From: an uncultured Oscillospiraceae bacterium | GTDB taxonomy: Bacteria > Bacillota > Clostridia > Oscillospirales > Oscillospiraceae | NCBI GenBank assembly: GCA_910588105.1 | Contig: CAJUQD010000005.1 | Coordinates: 1-64,000 of the forward strand | Direction of reading: 5' to 3' | Length of the DNA: 64,000 nt | In this document: positions 24,885-32,531 of the stretch, in pieces | Position numbering within the stretch: the stretch's first letter is position 1 | Layout of the letters: each line of letters opens with the position of its first letter | Notes under the pieces: model-generated | What the model saw: only the letters and a program-made list of their open reading frames with translations | Database searches by the model: none | Told to the model about the DNA's origin: nothing | Translations under genes and position numbers: made by a program

Positions 24885-26128
24885 CCCCCTTTTTCCGGCG
24901 ACAGGGTAACGGAAAACGCCGTTCCCTCCCCATCTACGCTGTGTACGGCAATTTTTCCGCCGTGCCGCTCCACAATGGTTGCGGCAATGGACAGCCCCAG
25001 GCCGTACCCGCCCTTTTCCCTGCTGCGGGCGGCATCCGCCCGGTAGAACCGCTCAAACAGGTGGGCCTGGGCCTCCTGTGGGATGGGCTCCCCCGTGTTG
25101 TGGACGGTGAGCGCCGCCGCCCCGCCCCCCTCCAGGGTCACGCGCACCGTCCCGCCGGGCTGGCAGTATTTGCAGGCGTTGTCCAGCAAAATAGCGCACA
25201 GCCGCCTCAGCTCCTCCCCGTCCCCGGTGACGCCCACGCCGGGGTCAACCCTGCTCTCCAGCATCAGCCCCGCCTCAAAGGCCACCGGTTCAAAGGACAT
25301 CACACACTCCTCGCACACCTGGCTCAGATCCGCCCGGCCCTTGGGCCGCCCCCGTTCCCCGGCATCCCCCCGGGCCAGGAAAAGCAGGTCCTCCACCAGG
25401 CCCTTCATCCGCAGCCCCTCGTCCCGCAGGTGCTCCACCCAACGGCGCTGGTTTTCAATGGTGTCGTTCGGGCGGCTGAGCAGGATATCCGCGTCGGCCA
25501 GCAGCACCGTCAAGGGCGTTTTCAGCTCGTGGGAAGCGTCCGCCACAAACTGCTGCTGTCTTCTCCAGCTCTCCTCCACCGGCCGCACCAGCCACCGGGA
25601 GAGCAGCGCGCTCACCGCAAAAAAGCCGGGCAGCGCCGCCGCAAAAATCAGCGCGGCGGTGAGCGCCTGCCGCCGCACCGCCCCCCGCTCCCAATCCAGC
25701 CCGGCAAAACCCAGCTCTATCCTGCTTCCCCTGGACCGGATCAGGAAGCGCAGGTTCAGCCCGTCCAGCCGCCCGGACTCCTGCCCGGAGGCCAGCGCCT
25801 CCCCCACCGCCCGGACCACAGCCCCCTCATCCAGCACGGCGTTGAAGCCCAGGGCCAGCCCCACCTGTCCCCAGCGGTCCGCCACGGCATAAAAAGCGGG
25901 TATGCCGGTGCGCAGCTCGTCATCCTGGCCCATACTCCCCCCGGCAAAGGGGCGCAGCGGATCCAGCGCCGCCTCCCCCCGGTCCAGCACAGCCCGCAGC
26001 ACCCGTTCCGTCTCCTCCTGGTACTGCCGGGCGGTGGAAGCCGTCTGAACGGCCAGCGCCGCCGCCAGCATCCCCGCCAGCAGCGCCGTAATCATAAGGA
26101 TAAACTTCCAGCGCAGTTTTTTCAGCAT
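24881..26128 (-). CDS. Membrane sensor histidine kinase, orphan
   Basis: The 415-residue protein has an N-terminal membrane helix (ILMITALLAGMLAAALAV), an extracytoplasmic part of about 130 residues, and a second helix near residue 165. A HAMP-like linker, the H-box DASHELKTPLTVLLA, the N-box LDNACKYC and the G-boxes GGYGLGLSIA complete the core. No response regulator lies beside it. Its upstream neighbour is a broken HAD gene next to a mobile repeat. The partner is therefore elsewhere or was lost. Confidence 0.92.
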   Translation of the reverse strand: MLKKLRWKFILMITALLAGMLAAALAVQTASTARQYQEETERVLRAVLDRGEAALDPLRPFAGGSMGQDDELRTGIPAFYAVADRWGQVGLALGFNAVLDEGAVVRAVGEALASGQESGRLDGLNLRFLIRSRGSRIELGFAGLDWERGAVRRQALTAALIFAAALPGFFAVSALLSRWLVRPVEESWRRQQQFVADASHELKTPLTVLLADADILLSRPNDTIENQRRWVEHLRDEGLRMKGLVEDLLFLARGDAGERGRPKGRADLSQVCEECVMSFEPVAFEAGLMLESRVDPGVGVTGDGEELRRLCAILLDNACKYCQPGGTVRVTLEGGGAAALTVHNTGEPIPQEAQAHLFERFYRADAARSREKGGYGLGLSIAATIVERHGGKIAVHSVDGEGTAFSVTLSPEKGG

Positions 26129-26149
26129 GGCGCTCCCTCTGCATTCCGC

Positions 26150-26379
26150 CTAAAGCAGGTTTTCCTCAATCCACCGGGCCACGCCGTTCCATTTGGCCGC
26201 CCCGCGGTCCATGATCTGGAGCAGCTCCCCGTTGGCCACGGTCAGATAGGCATCTTCTGTGAGGGCGCCCTCCGCCCCCGGCACGCGTCCAGCACGGCCC
26301 GGGTGTATTCCGACACCGTTTCATCCGTCCGCAGTAAGGTTTTGTCCAGATCCGTTATGACCGTCTTTACCTTCGCCAC
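26150..26379 (-). pseudogene. HAD-family hydrolase remnant with internal deletion
   Basis: From a GTG at 26379 the frame reads AKVKTVITDLDKTLLRTDET, the N-terminal DxD motif of Cof-type HAD phosphatases. After about 35 codons a different frame gives AYLTVANGELLQIMDRG and a C-terminal KWNGVARWIEENLL before a stop at 26150. A normal member has about 270 residues, so around 200 codons are missing and the join is out of frame. A mobile repeat lies directly upstream. Confidence 0.75.
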
Positions 26380-26393
26380 CGCTCCCCCACCCT

Positions 26394-26559
26394 TAAAACC
26401 TGTATTCACAGCCGAAAATGCCGGGTGGGCGAGAGCTTTTCCCGCCAGACAAGGCGAATTTCCGCTGGAATACTTGGTGTATTTCAAGAAAATTCAACGC
26501 AGTATGGCGGGGACAGACCCGCTCGGACGGCGTTTAGAGGTTGTGAATGCAGGTTTTTA
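26394..26559 (+). mobile_element. Palindromic repeat, divergent family member G
   Basis: The ends TAAAACCTGTATTCACA and TGTGAATGCAGGTTTTTA are inverted repeats. The interior keeps the order of motifs seen in the other copies (GGCGAGAGCTTTTCCCGCC, then a central AATACTTGGTGTATTTCAAG) in the same orientation. It lies between the HAD remnant and the perR-like gene. Confidence 0.8.
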
Positions 26560-26717
26560 CTTCGTAATGATACCCAGTATACCATCCCGCCTTCCGCAAA
26601 TCAATTCCAACTCTCCCGATATATCCCCGCCAAACCCGCCGGCGGAAAAATTTTCTTGATTTTTTGAAAAAAACCCTTTACAAACGGCGCAAACTATGTT
26701 ACCGTACTAACAGTAAT

Positions 26718-26732
26718 GATTCCTATTAGTGC
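26718..26732 (+). promoter_or_regulatory. Possible Fur/PerR box
   Basis: TAATGATTCCTATTA has the 7-1-7 form of a Fur/PerR-type box with partial dyad symmetry. It lies about 23 bases before the regulator start codon, and the AT-rich upstream 70 bases should hold the promoter. Autoregulation by the Fur-family protein is inferred. Confidence 0.5.
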
Positions 26733-26754
26733 TTACAGCAGGAGAGGAGCGGCC

Positions 26755-27162
26755 ATGAACAACGTCCGTCAAAGTAAAAAAAGGGACGCTATGCTGGCCC
26801 TGCTGCGGCAAACCACCTGTCACCCCCCGGCGGACTGGGTGCACCAGCAGCTCAAGGCGGAATATCCCGACCTGAGCCTGGGCACCGTCTACCGCAATCT
26901 CAACCACCTGTGCGGCCACGGGCTGATCCGGCGGGTGGGCCCGGTAAACGGGCAGGAGCGTTACGACGGGACCCTCTCCCCCCATTCCCACTTCATTTGC
27001 AACCGCTGCGGCGCCATTCTGGACCTGCCCCAACGTTCTCCCGGGCAGGGCTGGCTGGATTCCGTCGGCGTGCAATATGGCTTTCAGGTGGAAAGCTGCG
27101 AGTTCATTGTCCGCGGCCTGTGCCGCGGGTGCGCGTCCACGCAGCCTGACGGCCAAAATTAA
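26755..27162 (+). CDS. perR: Fur-family regulator, PerR-like
   Basis: The 135-residue protein has the Fur winged helix (LGTVYRNLNHLCGHGLIRRV) and the structural zinc site from C82-x2-C85 and C123-x2-C126. The start at 26755 follows GGAGAGGAG. The genes that follow encode rubrerythrin and rubredoxin, which remove peroxide in anaerobes, so a peroxide-sensing role is more likely than iron control. The regulatory-site residues cannot be checked beyond HSHFICNRC. Spacing to the next gene is 19 bases. Confidence 0.85.
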   Translation: MNNVRQSKKRDAMLALLRQTTCHPPADWVHQQLKAEYPDLSLGTVYRNLNHLCGHGLIRRVGPVNGQERYDGTLSPHSHFICNRCGAILDLPQRSPGQGWLDSVGVQYGFQVESCEFIVRGLCRGCASTQPDGQN

Positions 27163-27181
27163 ACATTGGAGGAAAACTATC

Positions 27182-27769
27182 ATGAAAAAATGGATCTGCC
27201 CTGTCTGCGGTTACGTCTACGAAGGCGAGAATCCCCCCGCCGAGTGCCCCGTCTGCCACGTCTCCGGCTCCAAGTTCACCCTTCAGGAGGGTGAGATGAA
27301 GCTGGCCGCCGAGCACGAGTACGGCATCTTCGCCAAGACTGTGAAGAACAACCCCGACATCAGCGACGAGGACAAGAAGTACATCCTGGAGCAGCTCATG
27401 GCCAACTTCAACGGCGAGTGCTCCGAGGTGGGCATGTACCTGTGCATGGCCCGCATCGCTGCCCGGGAGGGTTACCCCGAGGTGGCCCTGTACTGGGAGA
27501 AGGCCGCCTATGAGGAGGCCGAGCACGCCGCCAAGTTCGCCGAGCTGCTGGGCGCGGAGCTGGAGCCCAACATGACCGCCAGCACCGCCAAGAACCTGGC
27601 TTGGCGGGTGGACTGCGAGTTTGGCGCCACTCAGGGCAAGTTCGACCTGGCCGCCTGCGCCAAGAAGAACGGCCTGGACGCCATCCACGACACCGTGCAT
27701 GAGATGGCCCGCGACGAGGCTCGCCACGGCAAGGCTCTGAAGGGCCTGCTGGAGCGGTACTTCAAGTAA
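27182..27769 (+). CDS. rbr: Rubrerythrin with N-terminal rubredoxin domain
   Basis: The 195-residue protein starts with a rubredoxin-like knuckle pair (CPVCGYVY and CPVCHV). A four-helix ferritin-like domain with the diiron ligands ECSEVGMYL, EEAEHAAKF and ARDEARHGKALKGLL follows. This domain order is that of reverse rubrerythrins, which reduce hydrogen peroxide and oxygen. GGAGG precedes the ATG at 27182. It is between the PerR-like gene and rubredoxin, its probable electron donor. Confidence 0.94.
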   Translation: MKKWICPVCGYVYEGENPPAECPVCHVSGSKFTLQEGEMKLAAEHEYGIFAKTVKNNPDISDEDKKYILEQLMANFNGECSEVGMYLCMARIAAREGYPEVALYWEKAAYEEAEHAAKFAELLGAELEPNMTASTAKNLAWRVDCEFGATQGKFDLAACAKKNGLDAIHDTVHEMARDEARHGKALKGLLERYFK

Positions 27770-27793
27770 TCCGGCCCATAGGAGGAGCAGAAA

Positions 27794-27949
27794 ATGGACA
27801 AGTACGTATGCCCCTGCGGCTACGAGTACGACCCCGCGGCGGGCGACCCCGACAACGGCGTCGCCCCCGGCACCCCCTGGGAGCAGGTCCCCGACAGCTG
27901 GGTCTGCCCGGTGTGCGGCATGGGGAAGGACGTCTTTGAAAAGGCCTGA
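27794..27949 (+). CDS. Rubredoxin
   Basis: The 51-residue protein has the two iron-binding knuckles CPCGYEYDPAAGDPDNG and WVCPVCGMGKDVF. The usual first knuckle is CxxC; here it reads YVCPCGY, with only one residue between the cysteines, which is an unusual compressed form. AGGAG precedes the ATG. It lies 24 bases after rubrerythrin and before a strong terminator. Confidence 0.92.
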   Translation: MDKYVCPCGYEYDPAAGDPDNGVAPGTPWEQVPDSWVCPVCGMGKDVFEKA

Positions 27950-27973
27950 ATCGCACGGAACCTCGCAAAACAA

Positions 27974-28003
27974 GGCGCGGAGGCATAAGCCTCCGCGCCT
28001 TTC
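27974..28003 (+). terminator. Terminator of the perR-rubrerythrin-rubredoxin operon
   Basis: An 11 bp stem (GGCGCGGAGGC with GCCTCCGCGCC) around ATAA is followed by TTT and further T residues. Confidence 0.85.
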
Positions 28004-28031
28004 GATGTTTTCTGCGCGCCTCGCCGCGTCC

Positions 28032-29129
28032 CTACAGCGGCGCGGCCTTTTTGGCCTGCCCGGCCCGGCGGGCAGGCGCCGCCTGTCCGCCCTCCCGAAC
28101 CTCCGCGCCCTTCCGGCGCAGACCCCGGCCCACGGCCAGCACAACGGCGGTGGCAATGAGCACCAGATAGCAGTTCAGCGTCCGGCTCAGGATCATGGCG
28201 GGGGCCACCAGGCCCTGGCCGTACACCAGCAGGAAGCCCCGGAGGAACACGTTTTCCGCTGCCCCGGCGGACCCCGGCAGGGGCAGGTAGCCCACGGCGA
28301 TGGCACACAGGGCCTGGAGGGCCATCACCTCCCACAAAGAGAAGCCGGACAGCCCAAAGGCCCGGTAGACCACGTAGGGCATGGCGTAGGAGCAGGCCAG
28401 CTGGAGGGCGCTGAGCCCCACCACCTTGACCAGCAGCTCCGGGGAGCGGCGGATGAGTTGCGCCCCCCGGCGGTACTCCGCCAGATGCTCGTCCGCCCTG
28501 GCCTCCAGCCCCGCCTTATCCAGCGCGGGCCACACCCTGGCCCCCAGGGCAATGCCGCCGTACAGCAGCTTTTTGGCGGGGCCGGGAAGGAACAGGAAAA
28601 GGAACATGGCGATGTCCAGCACGGCAAACACCGCCAGCCCAAAGCCCAGCAGCAGCCCCACCTGGCCGCCAAGCCGCTCGGTGAGCCCGCCCGCGGCGGT
28701 CAGGGCAAAGATGCCCCAGCCCATGGCCGCCGTGTTATAGCCGATGGTGACCAGCAGCATGTCCAGCGCGCCTGTGGCGGCGGGGGTACCGTCCTTGCCC
28801 ATGGCAACCACCTGGGCGGGCTGGCCGCCGGTGGCGGAGGGGGTGATGGTGCTGAAGAAGAAGCCCACGCAGGAGTAATACGCGCACCGGCGGAAGGGCT
28901 GGGCGCTGCCCAGAGCGCGGAGGATGGAATGGGTGGCCTTGGCCTCGCAGCAGATGAACAGCGCCATCAGCGGCAGACCCAGCAGCAGGACGCGCCAGTC
29001 GGCGCTGAGCAGGGCGGCGGCCAACTGCCCCGGGGTCTGCTGCTGAAAGATGGTATACACCGTCCAGGCCATCAAGGCGCACACTGCCCCGGTGCATAGG
29101 ATGCTTTTCCACTGGCTTTTCACGCACAT
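28032..29129 (-). CDS. Flippase-like integral membrane protein (LPG synthase TM family)
   Basis: The 365-residue protein has about eight membrane segments and the family motifs FFSTITPSATGGQPAQVV and GYLPLPGSAGAAE of lysylphosphatidylglycerol synthase TM-domain / UPF0104 proteins. These often translocate or act on lipids in cooperation with a glycosyltransferase. Its start overlaps by ten bases the end of the lipid glycosyltransferase gene. The basic C-terminal tail is cytoplasmic. A role in exporting the glycolipid made by the neighbour is inferred. Confidence 0.85.
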   Translation of the reverse strand: MCVKSQWKSILCTGAVCALMAWTVYTIFQQQTPGQLAAALLSADWRVLLLGLPLMALFICCEAKATHSILRALGSAQPFRRCAYYSCVGFFFSTITPSATGGQPAQVVAMGKDGTPAATGALDMLLVTIGYNTAAMGWGIFALTAAGGLTERLGGQVGLLLGFGLAVFAVLDIAMFLFLFLPGPAKKLLYGGIALGARVWPALDKAGLEARADEHLAEYRRGAQLIRRSPELLVKVVGLSALQLACSYAMPYVVYRAFGLSGFSLWEVMALQALCAIAVGYLPLPGSAGAAENVFLRGFLLVYGQGLVAPAMILSRTLNCYLVLIATAVVLAVGRGLRRKGAEVREGGQAAPARRAGQAKKAAPL

Positions 29130-30193
29130 ACCCTCCCCTCCCGGCCCAGCGAGCGCACCACGGCGCAGGCGGCGGTGCGGCCGATGTCGGCCGCCATGTC
29201 ATCCATAGCCCGCTCCATGGCGGACAGGGCCCCGCTGTCGCAGATGGTCTCCCGGATGGCGGCAAGGCAGGCGCTCTCCTCCTTGGCGGCGATGCGGGCC
29301 ATGCCCCGCCGCACAAGGAAGTTGGCGTTTTCCTGTTCCTGCTTCAGAAAAGGCTGCCAGGCCAGGATGGGCAGCCGGGCGGCAATGGCCTCAAAACAGG
29401 TGATACCGCCCGGCTTGGACAGCATGAGGCTGGCCCGGGCCATGTACTTGTCCACCTGGGTGGTAAAGGGCACCGCCTCAATGTTCTCATACCTGCCGTT
29501 GAGGCGCTGGAACAGCTTGTCGTTGCGCCCGGTGAGAATGGTGGTATGCACACCGGGCAGGCCGTTAAGCGCCTGGTAGAAGCTGTCGCGCCGAGGCATC
29601 AGCCCCAAACCGCCCCCCATGATGAGCAGCTCCCGCCGCTGGGAAGGGCCTTTGCGGGCGGGTTGGAACCGCCCGCTGACAGGGATGCCCGACACCACAA
29701 CGGCATCCGGATCGGCGCCCTTGGCGATAAACCCCTGCCGGACGGATTCCTCCGCCACCAGGTAGCAGTCGGTGGCGGGATGGAGCCATTCGCTGTGGCA
29801 GGTCACATCGGTTACGCAGGTGACCAGGGGGATGTCCGACGGCCCCTCCTCCTTGTACTTCGCCATGGCGGCGGAGCAGATGGGATGGGTGGACACCACC
29901 ACATCCGGCTCATACTCGTCCAGCAGCCGATCCAGCCCGCCCAGCAGGTTGTCCCCCCTGCTGTCGCCGGAGTCGTTCACCGTCAGGTCGTGATAAATAT
30001 TATAAAACACCCCGCCGTAGGTCACCAGCACGTTGAACCACCAGTACATGGCCTGGGCCAGCTCGGGGGCGGCATATTCAAACAGGTCTACAACCTCGGC
30101 CCGGTGGCCGTCCTGCCCCAGCTGCTCTCGCAGGGCGTTAGCGGCGGACAGATGCCCCATGCCGAATTTCCCCGTTAAAATCAGAATGTTCAT
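29120..30193 (-). CDS. Diacylglycerol glycosyltransferase, MGDG synthase / UgtP-like
   Basis: The 357-residue protein begins MNILILTGKFGMGHLSAANA, the N-terminus of GT28 MGDG synthase-type enzymes. It has DVVVSTHPICSAAM, the diphosphate-binding LIMGGGLGLMP and the C-terminal LSKPGGITCFEAIAARLPIL. It should transfer a hexose to diacylglycerol at the inner membrane face. The start at 30193 is preceded by GAGGAGG; a longer frame to 30214 lacks a site. A -10 TATAAT (30285-30280) with TTGAAA 16 bases away lies upstream. Confidence 0.9.
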   Translation of the reverse strand: MNILILTGKFGMGHLSAANALREQLGQDGHRAEVVDLFEYAAPELAQAMYWWFNVLVTYGGVFYNIYHDLTVNDSGDSRGDNLLGGLDRLLDEYEPDVVVSTHPICSAAMAKYKEEGPSDIPLVTCVTDVTCHSEWLHPATDCYLVAEESVRQGFIAKGADPDAVVVSGIPVSGRFQPARKGPSQRRELLIMGGGLGLMPRRDSFYQALNGLPGVHTTILTGRNDKLFQRLNGRYENIEAVPFTTQVDKYMARASLMLSKPGGITCFEAIAARLPILAWQPFLKQEQENANFLVRRGMARIAAKEESACLAAIRETICDSGALSAMERAMDDMAADIGRTAACAVVRSLGREGRVCA

Positions 30194-30279
30194 GAAAATT
30201 CCTCCTCTTCCCACCAGGGCCGAACGGCGCTCATGCGCGGCCCCGGCGGAACATTGCGGCTTGCTTTTTGACAGTACCG

Positions 30280-30307
30280 ATTATAGAGGACAAATCTTCA
30301 ATTTCAA
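30280..30307 (-). promoter_or_regulatory. Promoter of the glycolipid operon
   Basis: On the reverse strand TTGAAA (30307-30302) and TATAAT (30285-30280) are 16 bases apart, and the glycosyltransferase start lies about 87 bases downstream. Confidence 0.65.
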
Positions 30308-30353
30308 CGCAGATACCCCTTACGTTTTGGTGGGGTTTTCTTTAAGGATTCCT

Positions 30354-30516
30354 TAAGATCCTGTTTAATATCTCGAAGAATGCCAGCGGCGAGGGATTTT
30401 CCCGCCATGCGAGGCAGGATTTCGCAGAAATAATTGTGTTTATTTAAGAAATCCCAACAAAGCATGGCGGGAAAAGAGCCGGCAAATGGCGTTTTGATGG
30501 ATTTTAACAGGCTCTA
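30354..30516 (+). mobile_element. Palindromic repeat, divergent family member F
   Basis: The ends TAAGATCCTGTTTAAT and ATTTTAACAGGCTCTA are inverted repeats, and the interior follows the family order: GCGGCGAGGGATTTTCCCGC, then GCAGAAATAATTGTGTTTATTT. Its last TA overlaps the TAG stop of the phosphopantetheinyl transferase gene. Orientation is the same as in all other copies. Confidence 0.8.
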
Positions 30517-31035
30517 GGCCCTTCCCTGCTCCGGCAGGCTCCCCGGGGACAGCCAGACCACCCCCTCCGGGGGCGCGCCATGGCAGCACACCGCCCCCCG
30601 CCAGCCCTCCCCGGCAAAGCCCGCGCAGCAGCCGGGCGGGGGGACCGCCTCTCTGGGAGGGTAAAGGGGGGCGTCCTCCCGCTTGCACCAGCTCTCTTTC
30701 CGTGTCCACAGCCGGTAAAAATCCTCCCAGCTGCCATCAAATTCCTCCAGCTCCGCCCCGCTCAGGGTATAGCCGGGCAGGCCTGCCCGCCGGGGGCGGA
30801 CCACCTCCACGTCCACCCCCACCGGGGCGTCGGACAGGGAGCACAGCGCCAGCCCCCCGCTGTGGGACAGGGAAAACCAATGTCCCCCGTCCCCCGCGAA
30901 CAGGGGCTTGCCCCGGGGGGAACGCTCCACCGGCGGCAGGGCCGCCCATCCCCAGCACAACCCCACCGCCGCCGCCAGCAGCGGCCAGGCCAGCAGCCGC
31001 CCGTCCTCCCCCGCCGCACCGTATACCTGTGTCAC
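30514..31035 (-). CDS. 4'-phosphopantetheinyl transferase (Sfp-type, short)
   Basis: The 173-residue protein has the Sfp signature pieces HWFSLSHSGGLALCSLSD, VGVDVEVV and FYRLWTRKESWCKRE, which place Mg and CoA. Sfp-type enzymes usually have about 210-230 residues, so this one is short, and its stop codon coincides with the edge of a mobile repeat; the C-terminus may have been replaced. The GTG at 31035 is taken as start, with a weak GGGGGAA site. No carrier-protein synthase is nearby. Confidence 0.75.
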   Translation of the reverse strand: MTQVYGAAGEDGRLLAWPLLAAAVGLCWGWAALPPVERSPRGKPLFAGDGGHWFSLSHSGGLALCSLSDAPVGVDVEVVRPRRAGLPGYTLSGAELEEFDGSWEDFYRLWTRKESWCKREDAPLYPPREAVPPPGCCAGFAGEGWRGAVCCHGAPPEGVVWLSPGSLPEQGRA

Positions 31036-31106
31036 AGCAGCTTCCCCCTTCCCGTGGTTTGTCAAGGCCGCCCCTGCCGGTACGGCGGGGGCGGCCCCTG
31101 TTTTGT

Positions 31107-31784
31107 TTATGGCCCGGACGGCCCGATGTCCGTCACCGTCAGCACACCCTCCCGGACGGTGAAGCGCACCTCCAGCCCAGCAAATCCGAAACCGTACACC
31201 CGCCCCGGGTCGTCCTGGTAGGAGGGCCGGGGATCCTGGCCCAGCACCCCCAGCAGCGCCGCCCGGCGTCCCTCCGGAACCTGCGAGAGCAGCCCTGGAG
31301 GGCACTCCACCGCCAGAGCCCTCTCTGGCGCGCTTCCGGCAAAGCCCCCCGCCGCCTCGGGATGGCAGTCGGCATAGGGAATATACGGCTTGACGTCCAG
31401 GATCGGCGTGCCGTCCACCAGGTCGGCCCCGGACACGTGAAGTACCGGGCCCTCCGGCGTATCCCACTCCACCCCCTCCAGCCTCACGCAGGACAGCCCG
31501 ATGGGGTTGGGCCGGAAGGGGGAGCGGGTGGCAAACACCCCCATCCGCCTGTTTCCCCCCAGCCTGGGGGGGCGCACAGTGGGCGACCAACCCCTGTCCC
31601 GGTTCTCGGAGAACTCCCAGATGAGCCACAGGTGGGAAAAGCCCTCAATGCCCCGCAGGGCCTCCGCCATGCGGCACGGCGGTTCAAACACCACAATGGC
31701 CCGGAGCTCCTCCACCAGCCCAGCCTGCCTGGGCACGCCGAACTTGGAGGAAAAGTCGGAGCGGATGTGGGCAACGGGCTCCAT
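31107..31784 (-). CDS. trmO: tRNA (t6A37) N6-methyltransferase TrmO
   Basis: The 225-residue protein matches TrmO/TsaA: PVAHIRSDFSSKFGVPRQ, FSHLWLIWEFSEN, GVFATRSPFRPNPIGLSCV and LDVKPYIPYAD. It uses SAM to methylate t6A at position 37 of threonine tRNA. The C-terminal extension after residue 150 is the usual second domain. The start overlaps the stop of the HD gene (TGATG), so translation is coupled. Confidence 0.93.
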   Translation of the reverse strand: MEPVAHIRSDFSSKFGVPRQAGLVEELRAIVVFEPPCRMAEALRGIEGFSHLWLIWEFSENRDRGWSPTVRPPRLGGNRRMGVFATRSPFRPNPIGLSCVRLEGVEWDTPEGPVLHVSGADLVDGTPILDVKPYIPYADCHPEAAGGFAGSAPERALAVECPPGLLSQVPEGRRAALLGVLGQDPRPSYQDDPGRVYGFGFAGLEVRFTVREGVLTVTDIGPSGP

Positions 31785-32341
31785 CAGTCCACGTTAGGGC
31801 TGGCGCGCATGGCCAGGATGGTTTTTCCAATAAGCTCGTCCAGCTCCCAGCCCAGCATAGCCGCTCCCCGCTCAATCACCTCCCGGGAGCACCCGGCGGC
31901 GAACTTCTTGTCCTTGTATTTCTTTTTCACCGACTTGACCTCCAGGTCGGACACACTCTTGGAGGGCCGCATCAGGGCCACCGCACCGATCAGCCCTGTC
32001 AGCTCGTCCACGGCAAAGAGCACCTTCTCCATCTGGTGTTCCGGCGGGATGTCCACGCACTCCCCATAGCCATGGCTGGCGGTGGCGCGGACGACGGCCT
32101 CGTCGATGTCCCGCTGGCGCATTAGCTCCTGGCTCTTTACACAATGCTCCTCGGGCCACCGCTCGAAGTCCAGGTCGTGGAGGATGCCCACCGTCTCCCA
32201 CAAATCAGCCTGGTCTCCATAGTCCAGCTCCCGGGCAAACCAGCTCATCACGTCGCCCACGGTACGGGCGTGCCTGCGGTGGAAATCGCCCTCGTTGAAT
32301 TCACATAAAAGTTCCCATGCCTGTTCGGGGGTGGGGGTCAT
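31784..32341 (-). CDS. HD-domain hydrolase
   Basis: The 185-residue protein has RRHARTVGDVM, the HD pair in GILHDLDFERWPEEH, and TASHGYGE, the metal-ligand pattern of HD phosphohydrolases. The substrate is unknown; relatives act on nucleotides. It heads a two-gene unit with trmO and has a promoter with TTGACA and TATGAT 18 bases apart upstream. Confidence 0.85.
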   Translation of the reverse strand: MTPTPEQAWELLCEFNEGDFHRRHARTVGDVMSWFARELDYGDQADLWETVGILHDLDFERWPEEHCVKSQELMRQRDIDEAVVRATASHGYGECVDIPPEHQMEKVLFAVDELTGLIGAVALMRPSKSVSDLEVKSVKKKYKDKKFAAGCSREVIERGAAMLGWELDELIGKTILAMRASPNVD

Positions 32342-32373
32342 GGCAAACAGCTCCTTTTTATAATAATAGAGGA

Positions 32374-32403
32374 ATCATATACCTCCCCTCCCCTTCTTGT
32401 CAA
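32374..32403 (-). promoter_or_regulatory. Promoter of HD gene and trmO
   Basis: TTGACA (32403-32398) and TATGAT (32379-32374) are 18 bases apart on the reverse strand. The HD start is about 33 bases downstream. Confidence 0.65.
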
Positions 32404-32469
32404 TCCCCACATTGAAGAACCATTAAATCAGCCGCGCCTAGGCGCTTTGCCGATTTGGCCGGAGGTTCC

Positions 32470-32498
32470 TTGACTTTTGGATTGCCAACCATTACAAT
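32470..32498 (+). promoter_or_regulatory. Promoter of the cysteine desulfurase gene
   Basis: TTGACT at 32470-32475 and TACAAT at 32493-32498 are 17 bases apart, and the start codon follows 34 bases later behind AGGAGGGG. Confidence 0.8.
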
Positions 32499-32531
32499 AC
32501 AAGGACTATAAAGGCTTAGGAGGGGAGCGCC

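Noticed and set aside
31060..31106. Terminator between trmO and the phosphopantetheinyl transferase gene
   Set aside because: A GC-rich stem can form, but it is followed by TTGACA rather than a T-run, so I did not list it.
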